Source: Desmonostoc muscorum FACHB-395
Lineage (GTDB): Bacteria > Cyanobacteriota > Cyanobacteriia > Cyanobacteriales > Nostocaceae
Direction of reading: 5' to 3'
Assembly (NCBI RefSeq): GCF_014698035.1
Contig: NZ_JACJSF010000017.1
Coordinates: 1-64,000 of the forward strand
Length of the DNA stretch: 64,000 nucleotides
Position numbers and translations under genes: made by a program. This document shows, in pieces, positions 46,680 to 57,520 of this stretch; the first letter of the stretch is position 1; the number at the start of each line of letters is the position of its first letter. The notes below the pieces were generated by a model. It was not told the origin of the DNA. It ran no database searches and saw only the letters and a program-made list of their open reading frames with translations.

Positions 46680-46926
46680 CTAGCTCCCAGTTCTAGAAGT
46701 AGAAATAATACCTACAATAATTTTTACCACGACAGATAAATCTTCTGGAACTTGATAGCGTTTCTGGTCTTGAGTCACCTCAATATGGTTCGGATAAGGT
46801 TTTTTGATGACATGCCTTATGATCGCGTCTCTTGCCTTAACCGAACCGTATTGTGAGTCACCTGACGATTCGCACGATGATAAACTCCAAAACGCCAATC
46901 TTCACCAGTCATATATATAGGACTCA
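46680..46926 (-). pseudogene. Small gene (54 codons) interrupted by a MITE
   Basis: Removing the MITE at 46781-46853 together with one 10-bp target duplication restores a continuous frame on the minus strand: start ATG at 46924-46926 ([18 protein letters not shown]), junction ANRQVTQDQKRYQVPEDL, end at the stop 46680-46682 (IIVGIISTSRTGS). The MITE plus one duplication adds 83 bases and so shifts the frame. I do not recognise the 54-residue product; the restored frame is too neat to be chance but rests on this reasoning only. Confidence 0.55.
46781..46853. mobile_element. MITE family B, copy 2 (73 bp) with 10-bp target duplication
   Basis: Left end CAATATGGTTCGGATAAGG, right end CCTTAACCGAACCGTATTG (inverted). 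Flanked by perfect direct repeats TGAGTCACCT at 46771-46780 and 46854-46863. Ends match the 110-bp element at 29699-29808. The insertion is recent enough that the duplication has no mismatch. Confidence 0.88.
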
Positions 46927-46977
46927 TAATTTTATTTCTGAAAACATTCAGTACAACTCAAAGAGTCTTCTTGACTG

Positions 46978-47040
46978 TTGCCTATTGCCTATTGCCTATT
47001 GCCTATTGCCTATTGCCTATTGCCTATTGCCTATTGCCTT
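46978..47040. repeat. Heptanucleotide tandem repeat (TTGCCTA)8
   Basis: Eight perfect TTGCCTA units (46978-47033) followed by TTGCCTT. A short tandemly repeated repetitive (STRR) sequence typical of heterocyst-forming cyanobacteria; copy number is usually strain-specific. Confidence 0.95.
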
Positions 47041-47121
47041 ATCTCAACGACAATTATTTACGCCCACTTACTTATATTGAGTCTCTGATTAGTTAAATCA
47101 CATACTTCAATTTACCTAATT

Positions 47122-47547
47122 CTAATTCGGCTTTACCACTAACACCGAACAATTAGCTTCTTCCACAACTTGACTGCTAACAGAACGCTGGACAATTCGC
47201 TTCATCCCAATCAATCCCCGACTACCAATTATAATTAGGTTAGCTTTGTAAATATTGGCAAGACGAATAATCTCTTCAGCAGGATCGCCAGTTACCAGTT
47301 CTAACTCACTTGGGACTGATAATTTTTCTTGATAGGATTGCAGCTGTTTTTCCAGTTGAAAATAAGAGAATGTTGGGGACTCTGGCTGAGGACGATCGGC
47401 AGGTATCTCCATTTCAGACTCTGGTGTAGGAAATACATGACAGAGAATAACCTTGGCATCTTTTGATAACACCAAATTATCTAAACTCTGAATTACTCGT
47501 TCTCCCATTTCCGAACCGTCCAGAGCTATCAAAATATTCTTTAGCAC
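47122..47547 (-). CDS. Universal stress protein (UspA family)
   Basis: 141 residues, one USP domain. MLKNILIALDGSEMGERVI at the start and IIIGSRGLIGMKRIVQRSVSSQVV near the end give the ATP-binding pattern G-x2-G-x9-GS-like, although the last glycine position reads RSVSS, so binding is not certain. Cytoplasmic. Monocistronic. Confidence 0.9.
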   Translation of the reverse strand: MLKNILIALDGSEMGERVIQSLDNLVLSKDAKVILCHVFPTPESEMEIPADRPQPESPTFSYFQLEKQLQSYQEKLSVPSELELVTGDPAEEIIRLANIYKANLIIIGSRGLIGMKRIVQRSVSSQVVEEANCSVLVVKPN

Positions 47548-47774
47548 TGCTCCCGTCTCCTATAAGAGTAGACCCCGTTACATAAGTATGTAGTAAAACT
47601 TGTTAGCAGCTACACTAAATTATTTTTATATTTGCCTACTTAGTATATATTTTCGAGGTTATGCAATGAATTGGTTTCACCCAAATTTGACGCTAGTACA
47701 TTGTAGAAAGATATTTTCGCCAGTCATTTGGGCACGCTAAAGCTTACTACATAATCAGTAATTACAATACAATA

Positions 47775-47843
47775 GGCGGGCAATGTCTAGTAGATGCCCG
47801 CCAAAACCCTGAAAGCAGGGTAGCAAATGCTTTATTTGCTACC
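47775..47843. terminator. Two hairpins downstream of hisD
   Basis: GGCGGGCA/TGCCCGCC (47775-47802) and GGTAGCAAAT/ATTTGCTACC (47819-47843) lie within 120 bases of the hisD stop, in the gap to the USP gene. Either could end the hisD transcript; no T-run follows. Confidence 0.5.
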
Positions 47844-47892
47844 TAAAAAGTGACTTTTGTCAACAGTATTAAACAAAATTAACCATTCCAAA

Positions 47893-49194
47893 TCACTCCT
47901 CTTGCTGAATTCGGCGGCGGACTGAATCAGCATGAGAAGGTAAACCTTCTGCTGTTGCTAGCACATCAATAGCACCAGCCACATTTTGCAGCGCAGTTTG
48001 GGAGTATTGAATAATACTGGAATGTTTGAGGAAAGTTTCAACCCCTAACGCCGAAGCATAGCGGGCAGCGCCAGAAGTTGGCAAGGTGTGGTTAGGCCCT
48101 GCCAAATAGTCTCCTACAGCTTCTGGTGTGGAGTAACCCAAAAAGATTGCCCCAGCGTGGCGAATCTGTGGTAGGAGTGCCCAAGGGTCTTTTACTTCTA
48201 ATTCCAGGTGTTCAGGGGCAAATTCATTTGACAGTTCTGCTGCTGCTTGGAGCGATTCCACAAGAACAATCAACCCATAATGAGCGATCGCCTTTTCTGT
48301 GTCTATTCGCCGTGGATGATCCACTAGCTGTCTTTCCAAGGCTAATTGCACGTTTTTTGCCAAAGCCGCATCTGTAGTCAGCAAAATGGCTGCCGCCATT
48401 GGATCGTGTTCGGCTTGGGCTAGCAAGTCAGCAGCGACATGAACCGGATTTGCAGTTTCATCAGCAATCACCAGTACTTCGCTGGGGCCTGCTAAAGAAT
48501 CAATGCCAACGGTTCCATAGACAAGTTTTTTCGCTAGGGTGACATAAATGTTACCAGGCCCAGTAATGACGTTCACTTTCGGAATCGTTTCTGTGCCATA
48601 AGCTAAAGCGGCGATCGCTTGTGCGCCCCCAATACGATAAATTTCTTGCACTCCTGCTTCTTGGGCAGCTACCAAGACTGCTGGGTTAATTACACCCCCT
48701 GGGCCTGGTGGTGTCACCATCACTATATGAGGTACAGCAGCCACTTTTGCCGGAATTGCATTCATCAGCACTGTACTGGGATAGGCAGCGCGGCCACCAG
48801 GCACATACAATCCCGCTCGATCGACGGGGGTGTAGCGTTTGCCCAGCACTACTTCATCGTCGCCAAAGTGTACCCAGCTTTTTGGGACTCGCTGACGATG
48901 AAACGCTTCTATTTGGCGGCAAGCTAGCCGAACTGCGCCCAACAACTCCTTTGACACCTGCTGATAGGCTGCGTCTAGTTCCGAGCCTGTCACTCGAAGT
49001 TCTTCTGCTTTGAGGGTTTGTTTGTCAAATTCGGCTGTGTAATGCAATAGAGCTTTGTCGCCTTGGCGCTTGACTGCTTGCAAAACTTCGCGTACCGTTG
49101 CTTCTTTGTGAAGCACCTGTTCGTCATGGGTGCGATCGCAGATCCGTTGCAGTTCTGCTCTAACGTCTGCCTGCTGAGTAATGATTCGCAGCAT
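47893..49194 (-). CDS. hisD: Histidinol dehydrogenase
   Basis: Last two steps of histidine synthesis, oxidising histidinol to histidine with two NAD. 433 residues, normal length. Hallmarks: YVPGGRAAYPSTVLMNAIPA, GPSEVLVIADETANP, zinc ligands Gln and His in LLAQAEHDP, catalytic Glu-His in FAPEHLEL, and GPNHTLPTSGAARY. Start ATG giving MLRIITQQADVRAELQ. In cyanobacteria his genes are scattered, as here. Confidence 0.97.
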   Translation of the reverse strand: MLRIITQQADVRAELQRICDRTHDEQVLHKEATVREVLQAVKRQGDKALLHYTAEFDKQTLKAEELRVTGSELDAAYQQVSKELLGAVRLACRQIEAFHRQRVPKSWVHFGDDEVVLGKRYTPVDRAGLYVPGGRAAYPSTVLMNAIPAKVAAVPHIVMVTPPGPGGVINPAVLVAAQEAGVQEIYRIGGAQAIAALAYGTETIPKVNVITGPGNIYVTLAKKLVYGTVGIDSLAGPSEVLVIADETANPVHVAADLLAQAEHDPMAAAILLTTDAALAKNVQLALERQLVDHPRRIDTEKAIAHYGLIVLVESLQAAAELSNEFAPEHLELEVKDPWALLPQIRHAGAIFLGYSTPEAVGDYLAGPNHTLPTSGAARYASALGVETFLKHSSIIQYSQTALQNVAGAIDVLATAEGLPSHADSVRRRIQQEE

Positions 49195-49916
49195 GGAGTA
49201 AGGACAATGCCAAAATTATAATATTCACACCTGAGATTTAGTATTGCTCTTGACCCACTGGGGTGTGCAAGCTGACTCTAATTCTCTTCTCTAGCTTAAC
49301 CTGGATTTTTTTGATACTCTCAAGGTTGCCAGCAGATGGTTTGCTTGAGAAGGCGACTTAATTGCTCAGTCCGACAACCCTTAGCAGGATAGCGGCAGGA
49401 TGTGGGTGTGCCATTTCCCATTACCCTTATGCCCTTTCCCTCACTCCTTGCGGGGTGCAGGTGGTGTGTTTGCACATCCAATCCCCTAGATTTACAGGGG
49501 GTAGGGTCTGAGTATAATTTTTACTTATTTTCCTAACTTCTCAGTAGTTTACATTTGTACAGACACGATATAGTATCGCTTCTATACTTTGATAACCCTG
49601 AAATTTAGCTGTTTACAGTTCTTTGCCTGTGATAATAGATCCTAAAATCTAGGAAATATTACATTGGCAATCACATCGCTTTCTCAGGTAGTGGTGAGTT
49701 AGGATAACAGTTTTATTTGATATGGCTTATTTTAACGCATTTCCTAAATTGACGACACACTCAATTGCGGACTGAAGAGATTTTAGAAAGCAGGGGAAGA
49801 AGAACTATTGTCCAATGGCAGATTTTTTTTAGGAAATTATAACATTGGCAATTTGGATGCTATATTAGTAAGTCTAGTAGTGTGTGTACATATTAATAGT
49901 ATTTTTGGAATTGACT
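49195..49916. other. Intergenic region between divergent hisD and rpsT
   Basis: About 720 bases holding both promoters. No gene seen. There is a short hairpin CCCCTAGATTTACAGGGG near 49482-49500, and an extended -10-like TGCTATATT at about 49858 ahead of rpsT. GCTATATTAGTAAG could be the rpsT promoter, but the -35 position is not convincing. Confidence 0.4.
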
Positions 49917-50219
49917 GTGGCGAATACAAAGTCTGCTCTCAAGCGTGCCCAAATCGCAGAACGTAACCGACTGCGTAACAAAGCTTACAAATCAGCAGTC
50001 AAGACGCTGATGAAGAAATACTCTAATGCTGTAGCTGTCTATGCAGCTAATCCTACCCCAGAATTACAAGAAGAAGCACAGGCTCGGTTATCCGAAGCTT
50101 ACGGCAAAATCGATAAAGCAGTCAAACGGGGTGTCCTTCACCCCAACAATGGGGCAAGGAAAAAGTCAAGATTGGCTCATAAACTAAAGCCCATCACTCA
50201 AACAACAGTAGCTGAATAG
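49917..50219 (+). CDS. rpsT: Ribosomal protein S20
   Basis: 100 residues, binds 16S rRNA in the small subunit. The start is the GTG at 49917 ([17 protein letters not shown]), with TTTTTGGAATTGACT before it; the upstream ATG at 49884 would add eleven residues not in the family. Basic lysine/arginine-rich helices throughout. First gene of the rpsT-tatD-rpoB-rpoC1-rpoC2 order common to cyanobacteria. Confidence 0.97.
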   Translation: MANTKSALKRAQIAERNRLRNKAYKSAVKTLMKKYSNAVAVYAANPTPELQEEAQARLSEAYGKIDKAVKRGVLHPNNGARKKSRLAHKLKPITQTTVAE

Positions 50220-50293
50220 TAATTGTTGAGCTAATGCGATCTTTTAACTGAGTGAGTCACTAGGTTACAAATTTTCTGAAAGCTGTAGTAATT

Positions 50294-50314
50294 AACTGGC
50301 GTAAAACGCCAGTT
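50294..50314 (+). terminator. Hairpin after rpsT
   Basis: AACTGGCGT (50294-50302) pairs with ACGCCAGTT (50306-50314) with a three-base loop, 75 bases after the rpsT stop. No T-run. It may partially separate rpsT from tatD. The rest of the 344-base rpsT-tatD gap shows no gene. Confidence 0.5.
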
Positions 50315-50563
50315 GCTCATTTGAAGTTAGTGTAATCTTGAGGGTTTCCACACACACACCAATTTACTCTGTGCCTTTTAACCCTTCTACAGCAGGGTTG
50401 CACCATGAGTAACTGGTTTTGTTTATGCCAATTAAAACAAGTGGCGTTCCCTCTGGAAAATTTCGTGATCGCTTAGTGGCTACCACAGGAAAAAGATTTA
50501 CCCGAAGGATGATTTGTCCTTAGTCGCGATCGGGGCTAACAATTTCATGACTAATGACAAAGA

Positions 50564-51349
50564 ATGCAACTGATAGACACGCACGTTCATCTCAACTTTG
50601 ATACTTTTCAGCCGGATTTAGCAATAGTGCGATCGCGGTGGCAAGAAGCAGGAGTAGTGCGTTTAGTACATTCCTGTGTTCACCCAGGTGAGTTTTCCAC
50701 CATTCAATCCATAGCACACCAGTTTCCTGAAATCAGCTTTGCCGTGGGATTACATCCTCTAGATGCTGATAAATGGAATAGCGAAACAGCCGAGACAATC
50801 AAAACTTTAGCTAGTTCTGACTCGAATGTGGTAGCAATTGGGGAAATGGGGCTGGATTTTTACAAAGCTGATAACTATGAGCATCAGCTTTTGGTATTTG
50901 AGTCACAGCTAGCGATCGCATCTGAACTCAATTTACCAGTAATTATCCACTGCCGTGATGCTGCTGTAGCAACCAGAGAAGTGTTGCAAAAATGGCGGGA
51001 ACTTAAGGGAGAAAGAGTGCGCGGTGTGATGCATTGCTGGGGAGGAACGCCAGAAGAAACCCAATGGTTTCTCGATTTAGGCTTCTACATCAGCTTTAGC
51101 GGGACGGTAACGTTCAAAAATGCCAAAGCGATCCAATCATCAGCTGCGATCGTGAGTAGCGATCGCCTACTGATTGAAACAGACTGCCCATTTCTCGCCC
51201 CAGTTCCTAAACGGGGACAAAGGCGTAATGAGCCCGCCTACGTGCTTTATGTAGCCGAGCAAGTAGCGAAACTGCGTCAAGAAACTGTAGAAGCGATCGC
51301 CCATCAAACCACCCAAAACGCCTGTGAATTATTTGGTCTGTCAATATAA
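50564..51349 (+). CDS. tatD: TatD-family metal-dependent DNase
   Basis: 261 residues. [15 protein letters not shown] gives the first metal histidines. [53 protein letters not shown] and [11 protein letters not shown] are the remaining metal-site motifs in order. 3'-5' exonuclease and general phosphoesterase family, linked to DNA repair. In cyanobacteria it sits between rpsT and rpoB. Cytoplasmic. Confidence 0.95.
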   Translation: MQLIDTHVHLNFDTFQPDLAIVRSRWQEAGVVRLVHSCVHPGEFSTIQSIAHQFPEISFAVGLHPLDADKWNSETAETIKTLASSDSNVVAIGEMGLDFYKADNYEHQLLVFESQLAIASELNLPVIIHCRDAAVATREVLQKWRELKGERVRGVMHCWGGTPEETQWFLDLGFYISFSGTVTFKNAKAIQSSAAIVSSDRLLIETDCPFLAPVPKRGQRRNEPAYVLYVAEQVAKLRQETVEAIAHQTTQNACELFGLSI

Positions 51350-52099
51350 AAGTGGGCTTTAATCACTTTTATTCAGTTGTGCTAAAAAAATAAAACTCTA
51401 GGGGGACAAAAATATGCTAATATTATTCCCTCAAAAACATTTTGCGTGCGCCATAATGATAAAGGAAGGAACCTAAAATTTCTGAGCCTAATTTTCAAAT
51501 GATGTTATCGGCTTGGCCATCCTCCAAATCTCTACAAGCGGATGCTCTCCACACATGACTAACCGTGCCAAACCAGGTTGAGCTAGACTTTATTTTGCAC
51601 AACATCGGCTTCTGTGTATTTAACCTATACAAAATCCTTAAACGAAATTGCCTTGTGAGTACAATCCAGCAAAACGAAGTAATTCTGATTCAAAACCGAC
51701 AAGGTGCGGATCGTTCCCTCAGTCTTAGGATATCTAAGATATCACTGAGAGTATAAATAGCCGGGTGGATTTAAAACACACCGTCTAGAGCTGCGTCAGC
51801 AAATTAACGCGCTTTTTGGAGGGGAAATGAAGAACGTAGATAAAACTCAGGAATATCTCAACTGTATATTCTTCTTAAATCAAGACTATAGTGAGTTTTT
51901 GGTGTCTAAGTACCCGATTAGGGGCAATTATACCCTTGTCCAAATTGCTCATTCCAGCTTTAATCGCTGCGTTTGCCCACACCTGTAAATAGCAAGTGTG
52001 TCAAAAGTTCCCAAACAACTAAGGACACTGACTAGCAGTGGGAAGCGTAAAACAGCAGTGTCCAAGGGAAAATTTTACCAGGTTGACAAAGGAAGAGGC
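51350..52099. promoter_or_regulatory. Leader region of the rpoB-rpoC1-rpoC2 cluster
   Basis: About 750 bases. It must contain the main promoter of the RNA polymerase operon. It has no long frame except a GTG-started extension of rpoB (51998-52099, 34 residues, no Shine-Dalgarno). I cannot place the promoter with confidence. Confidence 0.45.
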
Positions 52100-55000
52100 A
52101 TGACTAAAGAAACATACATGGAACCCGCCTTTCTGTTGCCCGACTTGATTGAAATCCAGCGATCGAGCTTTCGCTGGTTTTTGGAAGAAGGGCTGATAGA
52201 AGAACTTAACTCCTTTAGTCCTATTACAGATTATACGGGCAAATTAGAATTGCACTTTTTGGGTCATAACTACAAACTCAAAGAGCCAAAGTATAGCGTC
52301 GAAGAAGCCAAGCGGCGGGATAGTACTTATGCCGTCCAAATGTATGTTCCCACACGGTTGATTAATAAGGAAACCGGGGAAATCAAAGAGCAAGAGGTAT
52401 TCATTGGTGACTTGCCTTTGATGACCGATCGCGGCACGTTCATTATTAACGGAGCCGAACGGGTAATTGTCAACCAAATCGTGCGATCGCCAGGCGTTTA
52501 TTACAAATCAGAAATCGACAAAAACGGGCGACGTACTTATTCAGCTAGCTTAATTCCTAACCGGGGAGCATGGCTGAAATTTGAAACAGACCGTAACGAT
52601 TTGGTGTGGGTACGTATCGACAAAACCCGCAAACTCTCAGCGCAGGTACTACTAAAAGCTTTAGGGTTATCAGACAACGAAATCTTTGACGCTTTACGCC
52701 ACCCCGAATATTTCCAAAAAACCATCGAAAAAGAAGGGCAATTTTCTGAAGAAGAAGCCCTGATGGAGTTATATCGGAAACTGCGTCCCGGTGAACCACC
52801 CACGGTCTTAGGTGGACAACAACTCTTAGATTCTCGTTTCTTTGACCCGAAACGTTATGACCTTGGTCGCGTTGGACGGTACAAACTCAACAAGAAATTG
52901 CGTCTTTCAGTCCCAGACACCATGCGGGTGTTGACTGCTGGCGATATTTTGGCAGCCGTAGATTACCTAATTAACCTAGAGTATGACATCGGTAACATCG
53001 ATGACATTGACCACTTAGGCAACCGTCGAGTTAGAAGCGTCGGTGAATTGCTGCAAAACCAAGTAAGAGTAGGCTTAAACCGCTTAGAGAGAATCATTCG
53101 GGAACGGATGACCGTATCCGATGCTGAAGTGCTAACCCCCGCTTCCTTGGTGAACCCCAAACCATTGGTAGCAGCAATTAAAGAATTCTTTGGTTCCAGC
53201 CAGTTAAGTCAGTTCATGGATCAAACCAATCCTCTGGCAGAACTGACCCACAAACGCCGTCTGAGCGCCCTTGGCCCTGGTGGTTTAACCCGCGAACGCG
53301 CCGGTTTTGCCGTGCGGGATATTCACCCTAGTCACTATGGACGCATTTGCCCCATTGAGACACCAGAAGGCCCCAACGCCGGATTGATTGGCTCCTTAGC
53401 AACCCATGCGCGGGTTAACTTGTACGGCTTCCTCGAAACGCCATTTAGACCTGTGGAAAATGGACGAGTCAGATTTGACTTGCCTCCAGCCTACATGACA
53501 GCCGATGAAGAAGACGATCTACGGGTTGCTCCTGGGGATATTCCTGTAGATGAAACTGGGCACATTATTGGCCCACTAGTGCCAGTCCGTTATCGTCAAG
53601 AATTTTCCACCACAACACCAGAACAGGTGGACTACGTAGCAGTATCTCCCGTACAGATTGTGTCGGTAGCAACCAGCATGATTCCCTTCTTGGAGCATGA
53701 TGACGCTAACCGAGCGCTGATGGGATCGAACATGCAACGGCAAGCAGTACCTCTGCTGAAGCCAGAACGTCCTTTGGTGGGTACTGGTTTGGAAGCCCAA
53801 GGAGCAAGAGACTCCGGGATGGTGATTGTATCGCGTACCGATGGCGATGTTACTTATGTGGATGCTACAGAAATTCGCGTCCGTCCTAAACCTAACACCT
53901 CCGAAATTAGATACACCCTTTCCAAGTACCAACGCTCAAACCAAGACACCTGTTTAAATCAAAAACCTCTCGTCCGCATTGGTGAACGGGTTGTTGCTGG
54001 TCAGGTATTGGCTGATGGCTCCTCCACCGAAGGCGGTGAATTGGCGCTAGGACAAAATATCGTCGTTGCCTATATGCCTTGGGAAGGCTACAACTACGAG
54101 GACGCGATTTTAATCTCTGAAAGACTGGTGCAGGATGATGTCTACACCTCAATTCACATTGAAAAATATGAAATTGAAGCTAGACAAACCAAACTGGGGC
54201 CAGAAGAAATTACCAGAGAAATTCCCAACGTCGGGGAAGATGCTTTGCGCCAATTGGATGAACAAGGAATCATTCGTATAGGGGCATGGGTAGAAGCTGG
54301 AGATATCTTGGTGGGTAAGGTAACACCCAAAGGTGAATCTGACCAACCACCAGAAGAAAAACTATTGCGGGCGATTTTCGGTGAAAAAGCGCGGGATGTG
54401 CGCGACAATTCCCTGCGAGTCCCTAACGGTGAAAAAGGCCGCGTAGTTGATGTGCGCTTGTTTACTCGTGAACAAGGCGATGAACTGCCACCAGGAGCCA
54501 ATATGGTAGTCCGGGTGTACGTTGCCCAAAAACGCAAAATCCAAGTTGGCGACAAAATGGCAGGACGGCACGGTAATAAAGGGATTATTTCTCGGATATT
54601 ACCGGCAGAAGATATGCCTTATTTGCCCGATGGTTCACCAGTGGACATTGTACTTAACCCCTTGGGTGTACCCAGCCGGATGAACGTCGGACAAGTATTT
54701 GAATGCCTCTTGGGTTGGGCTGGTCAGACCTTGGGAGTCCGATTTAAGATTACTCCCTTTGATGAAATGTACGGTGAAGAGACATCTCGCCGAATCGTGC
54801 ATGGCAAATTGCAAGAAGCACGAGACGAAACAGGGAAAGACTGGGTATATAACCCAGATAATCCAGGCAAAATCATGGTGTATGACGGTCGTACAGGCGA
54901 ACCCTTTGACCGAGCAATTACCATCGGTGTGGCTTATATGCTGAAACTGGTGCATTTGGTCGATGATAAGATCCACGCCCGTTCTACAGGCCCATACTCA

Positions 55001-55399
55001 CTGGTGACTCAGCAACCCTTGGGTGGTAAAGCACAACAAGGTGGTCAACGGTTTGGAGAAATGGAAGTGTGGGCATTGGAAGCCTTTGGTGCAGCTTACA
55101 CCTTACAGGAATTGCTGACAGTTAAATCTGACGATATGCAAGGACGGAATGAAGCGTTAAATGCGATCGTTAAAGGTAAGGCAATTCCTCGTCCTGGAAC
55201 TCCAGAATCCTTTAAGGTGCTAATGCGCGAGTTGCAATCATTAGGATTGGATATTGCTGTACACAAGGTAGAAACCCAAGCAGACGGCAGTTCCCTAGAT
55301 GTGGAAGTCGATTTGATGGCAGACCAATCAGCCCGTCGCACACCTCCTCGACCAACTTATGAATCTCTTTCCCGCGAATCGCTGGAAGATGACGAATAA
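52100..55399 (+). CDS. rpoB: RNA polymerase beta subunit
   Basis: 1099 residues from the ATG at 52100, preceded by AGGAAGAGGC; this gives [20 protein letters not shown] and the length usual for cyanobacteria. A GTG at 51998 would add 34 residues. Includes the rifampicin-region stretch [59 protein letters not shown] and [18 protein letters not shown]. Forms the catalytic core with RpoC1 and RpoC2, encoded next. Confidence 0.96.
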   Translation: MTKETYMEPAFLLPDLIEIQRSSFRWFLEEGLIEELNSFSPITDYTGKLELHFLGHNYKLKEPKYSVEEAKRRDSTYAVQMYVPTRLINKETGEIKEQEVFIGDLPLMTDRGTFIINGAERVIVNQIVRSPGVYYKSEIDKNGRRTYSASLIPNRGAWLKFETDRNDLVWVRIDKTRKLSAQVLLKALGLSDNEIFDALRHPEYFQKTIEKEGQFSEEEALMELYRKLRPGEPPTVLGGQQLLDSRFFDPKRYDLGRVGRYKLNKKLRLSVPDTMRVLTAGDILAAVDYLINLEYDIGNIDDIDHLGNRRVRSVGELLQNQVRVGLNRLERIIRERMTVSDAEVLTPASLVNPKPLVAAIKEFFGSSQLSQFMDQTNPLAELTHKRRLSALGPGGLTRERAGFAVRDIHPSHYGRICPIETPEGPNAGLIGSLATHARVNLYGFLETPFRPVENGRVRFDLPPAYMTADEEDDLRVAPGDIPVDETGHIIGPLVPVRYRQEFSTTTPEQVDYVAVSPVQIVSVATSMIPFLEHDDANRALMGSNMQRQAVPLLKPERPLVGTGLEAQGARDSGMVIVSRTDGDVTYVDATEIRVRPKPNTSEIRYTLSKYQRSNQDTCLNQKPLVRIGERVVAGQVLADGSSTEGGELALGQNIVVAYMPWEGYNYEDAILISERLVQDDVYTSIHIEKYEIEARQTKLGPEEITREIPNVGEDALRQLDEQGIIRIGAWVEAGDILVGKVTPKGESDQPPEEKLLRAIFGEKARDVRDNSLRVPNGEKGRVVDVRLFTREQGDELPPGANMVVRVYVAQKRKIQVGDKMAGRHGNKGIISRILPAEDMPYLPDGSPVDIVLNPLGVPSRMNVGQVFECLLGWAGQTLGVRFKITPFDEMYGEETSRRIVHGKLQEARDETGKDWVYNPDNPGKIMVYDGRTGEPFDRAITIGVAYMLKLVHLVDDKIHARSTGPYSLVTQQPLGGKAQQGGQRFGEMEVWALEAFGAAYTLQELLTVKSDDMQGRNEALNAIVKGKAIPRPGTPESFKVLMRELQSLGLDIAVHKVETQADGSSLDVEVDLMADQSARRTPPRPTYESLSRESLEDDE

Positions 55400-55522
55400 G
55401 AATTAGAGAATCGGGCATCGGGCATAGGGAATGGGAAAAATGCCCAATGCCCAATGCCCCGTTCCCAATGTTGTAAAACTAAATATACTCAAAACTCATA
55501 ACTCGAAACTCAGCACTTAAGT

Positions 55523-57400
55523 ATGAGACCTGCCCAAACTAATCAGTTTGACTACGTAAAAATCGGCTTGGCTTCCCCCGAACGCATTCGGCAGTGGGGC
55601 GAAAGAACATTGCCTAATGGTCAAGTAGTCGGTGAAGTTACCAAGCCAGAAACGATTAATTACCGAACTCTCAAGCCAGAAATGGATGGCTTATTTTGTG
55701 AGCGCATCTTTGGTCCAGCGAAAGATTGGGAATGCCATTGTGGTAAGTATAAAAGAGTTCGTCATAGAGGTATTGTCTGTGAGCGCTGTGGGGTAGAAGT
55801 CACCGAGTCACGGGTGCGTCGGCACCGCATGGGCTATATTAAACTCGCCGCACCAGTAGCTCACGTTTGGTATCTCAAAGGCATTCCTAGCTATATTTCC
55901 ATCCTATTGGATATGCCATTGCGGGATGTCGAGCAGATTGTCTATTTCAACTCTTATGTTGTCCTGAGTGCAGGTAATGCCGAAACTTTAAGTTACAAAC
56001 AACTGCTGAGTGAAGACCAGTGGTTGGAAATAGAAGACCAAATTTATAGCGAAGATTCTGTGCTGCAAGGCGTAGAGGTAGGTATTGGTGCTGAAGCGCT
56101 GTTGCGTTTGCTTGCTGATATCAATTTGGAACAAGAAGCCGAAAGCCTACGCGAAGAAATTGGCAACGCTAAGGGACAAAAGAGAGCCAAGCTAATTAAG
56201 CGACTGCGGGTGATTGACAACTTTATCGCCACTGGTTCTAAACCAGAGTGGATGGTAATGGCAGTCATTCCCGTGATTCCGCCCGACTTGCGCCCAATGG
56301 TGCAACTAGATGGCGGACGGTTTGCCACGAGCGATTTAAATGATTTGTATCGGCGGGTAATTAACCGCAACAATCGTTTGGCACGCTTGCAGGAAATTTT
56401 GGCACCAGAAATTATTGTGCGGAACGAAAAGCGGATGCTGCAAGAAGCAGTGGATGCTTTGATTGACAATGGTCGTCGGGGACGCACTGTGGTAGGGGCA
56501 AATAACCGACCACTGAAATCTTTGTCCGACATTATTGAGGGTAAGCAAGGACGTTTCCGACAAAACTTGTTAGGTAAACGAGTTGACTACTCTGGACGTT
56601 CGGTAATTGTGGTCGGGCCAAAGCTGAAAATTCACCAGTGCGGTTTGCCTAGAGAAATGGCAATTGAGCTATTTCAACCATTTGTAATTAACCGCCTGAT
56701 TCGTAGCGGGATGGTAAATAACATCAAAGCTGCGAAAAAGCTGATATCCCGCAATGATCCCAGTGTTTGGGATGTGCTGGAAGAGGTGATTGAAGGACAC
56801 CCTGTAATGCTAAACCGGGCACCAACGTTGCACCGTTTGGGTATTCAGTCTTTTGAACCGATTTTAGTAGAAGGTAGAGCAATTCAACTGCATCCTCTGG
56901 TGTGTCCAGCATTTAACGCCGACTTTGACGGCGACCAAATGGCGGTACACGTCCCGTTGTCGTTAGAAAGTCAGGCTGAAGCGCGGTTGTTGATGTTGGC
57001 TTCTAACAATATTTTGTCACCAGCCACAGGTAAACCCATCATCACGCCTAGCCAAGACATGGTATTGGGAGCCTATTATTTAACGGCAGAAAATCCCGGT
57101 GCGACAAAAGGGGCAGGAAATTACTTTTCTTCGCTGGAAGATGTAATTATGGCTTTCCAGCAAGATCAAATTGACTTGCACGCCTATATTTACGTAAGGT
57201 TTGACGGCGAAATAGAATCAGACCAACCGGATACAGAACCCGTGAAAGTGACGGAAAATGAGGATGGTACCCGCACATTACTCTATAAGTTCCGTCGAGT
57301 CAGACAAGACGCTAAGGGCAATGTACTTTCACAGTATATATACACAACTCCTGGCCGCGTTATTTACAACAATGCCATTCAGGAAGCACTAGCAAGTTAA
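55523..57400 (+). CDS. rpoC1: RNA polymerase gamma subunit (N-terminal beta')
   Basis: 625 residues. It carries the N-terminal half of bacterial beta': a zinc site (CHCGKYK...CERCGVEV), the clamp, and the catalytic magnesium loop [12 protein letters not shown] (about 465-471). Split beta' is diagnostic for cyanobacteria and plastids. 123 bases after rpoB; the gap contains the repeated words GGGCAT/ATGCCC. Confidence 0.98.
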   Translation: MRPAQTNQFDYVKIGLASPERIRQWGERTLPNGQVVGEVTKPETINYRTLKPEMDGLFCERIFGPAKDWECHCGKYKRVRHRGIVCERCGVEVTESRVRRHRMGYIKLAAPVAHVWYLKGIPSYISILLDMPLRDVEQIVYFNSYVVLSAGNAETLSYKQLLSEDQWLEIEDQIYSEDSVLQGVEVGIGAEALLRLLADINLEQEAESLREEIGNAKGQKRAKLIKRLRVIDNFIATGSKPEWMVMAVIPVIPPDLRPMVQLDGGRFATSDLNDLYRRVINRNNRLARLQEILAPEIIVRNEKRMLQEAVDALIDNGRRGRTVVGANNRPLKSLSDIIEGKQGRFRQNLLGKRVDYSGRSVIVVGPKLKIHQCGLPREMAIELFQPFVINRLIRSGMVNNIKAAKKLISRNDPSVWDVLEEVIEGHPVMLNRAPTLHRLGIQSFEPILVEGRAIQLHPLVCPAFNADFDGDQMAVHVPLSLESQAEARLLMLASNNILSPATGKPIITPSQDMVLGAYYLTAENPGATKGAGNYFSSLEDVIMAFQQDQIDLHAYIYVRFDGEIESDQPDTEPVKVTENEDGTRTLLYKFRRVRQDAKGNVLSQYIYTTPGRVIYNNAIQEALAS

Positions 57401-57520
57401 TTCGTAATTTCTAATTCGTAATTCGTAATTAATCCTTTAATTACGAATTACGTAGCTTGCTTCTCGCGTTTGGCGAGTATTACGAATTATTAATTATTGA
57501 TGACTCAGGACTAATGATTA

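Noticed and set aside
46978..47040. Possible CRISPR or regulatory array
   Set aside because: A seven-base microsatellite, a known type of short repeat in heterocystous cyanobacteria.
46853..47080. 75-codon plus-strand frame
   Set aside because: It reads through the heptamer repeat and the split small gene in the wrong direction; repeated YCLLPIA residues are a by-product of the microsatellite.
51998..52099. GTG start extending rpoB by 34 residues
   Set aside because: No Shine-Dalgarno there, whereas the ATG at 52100 has AGGAAGAGG and gives the usual protein length. It remains a possible alternative.
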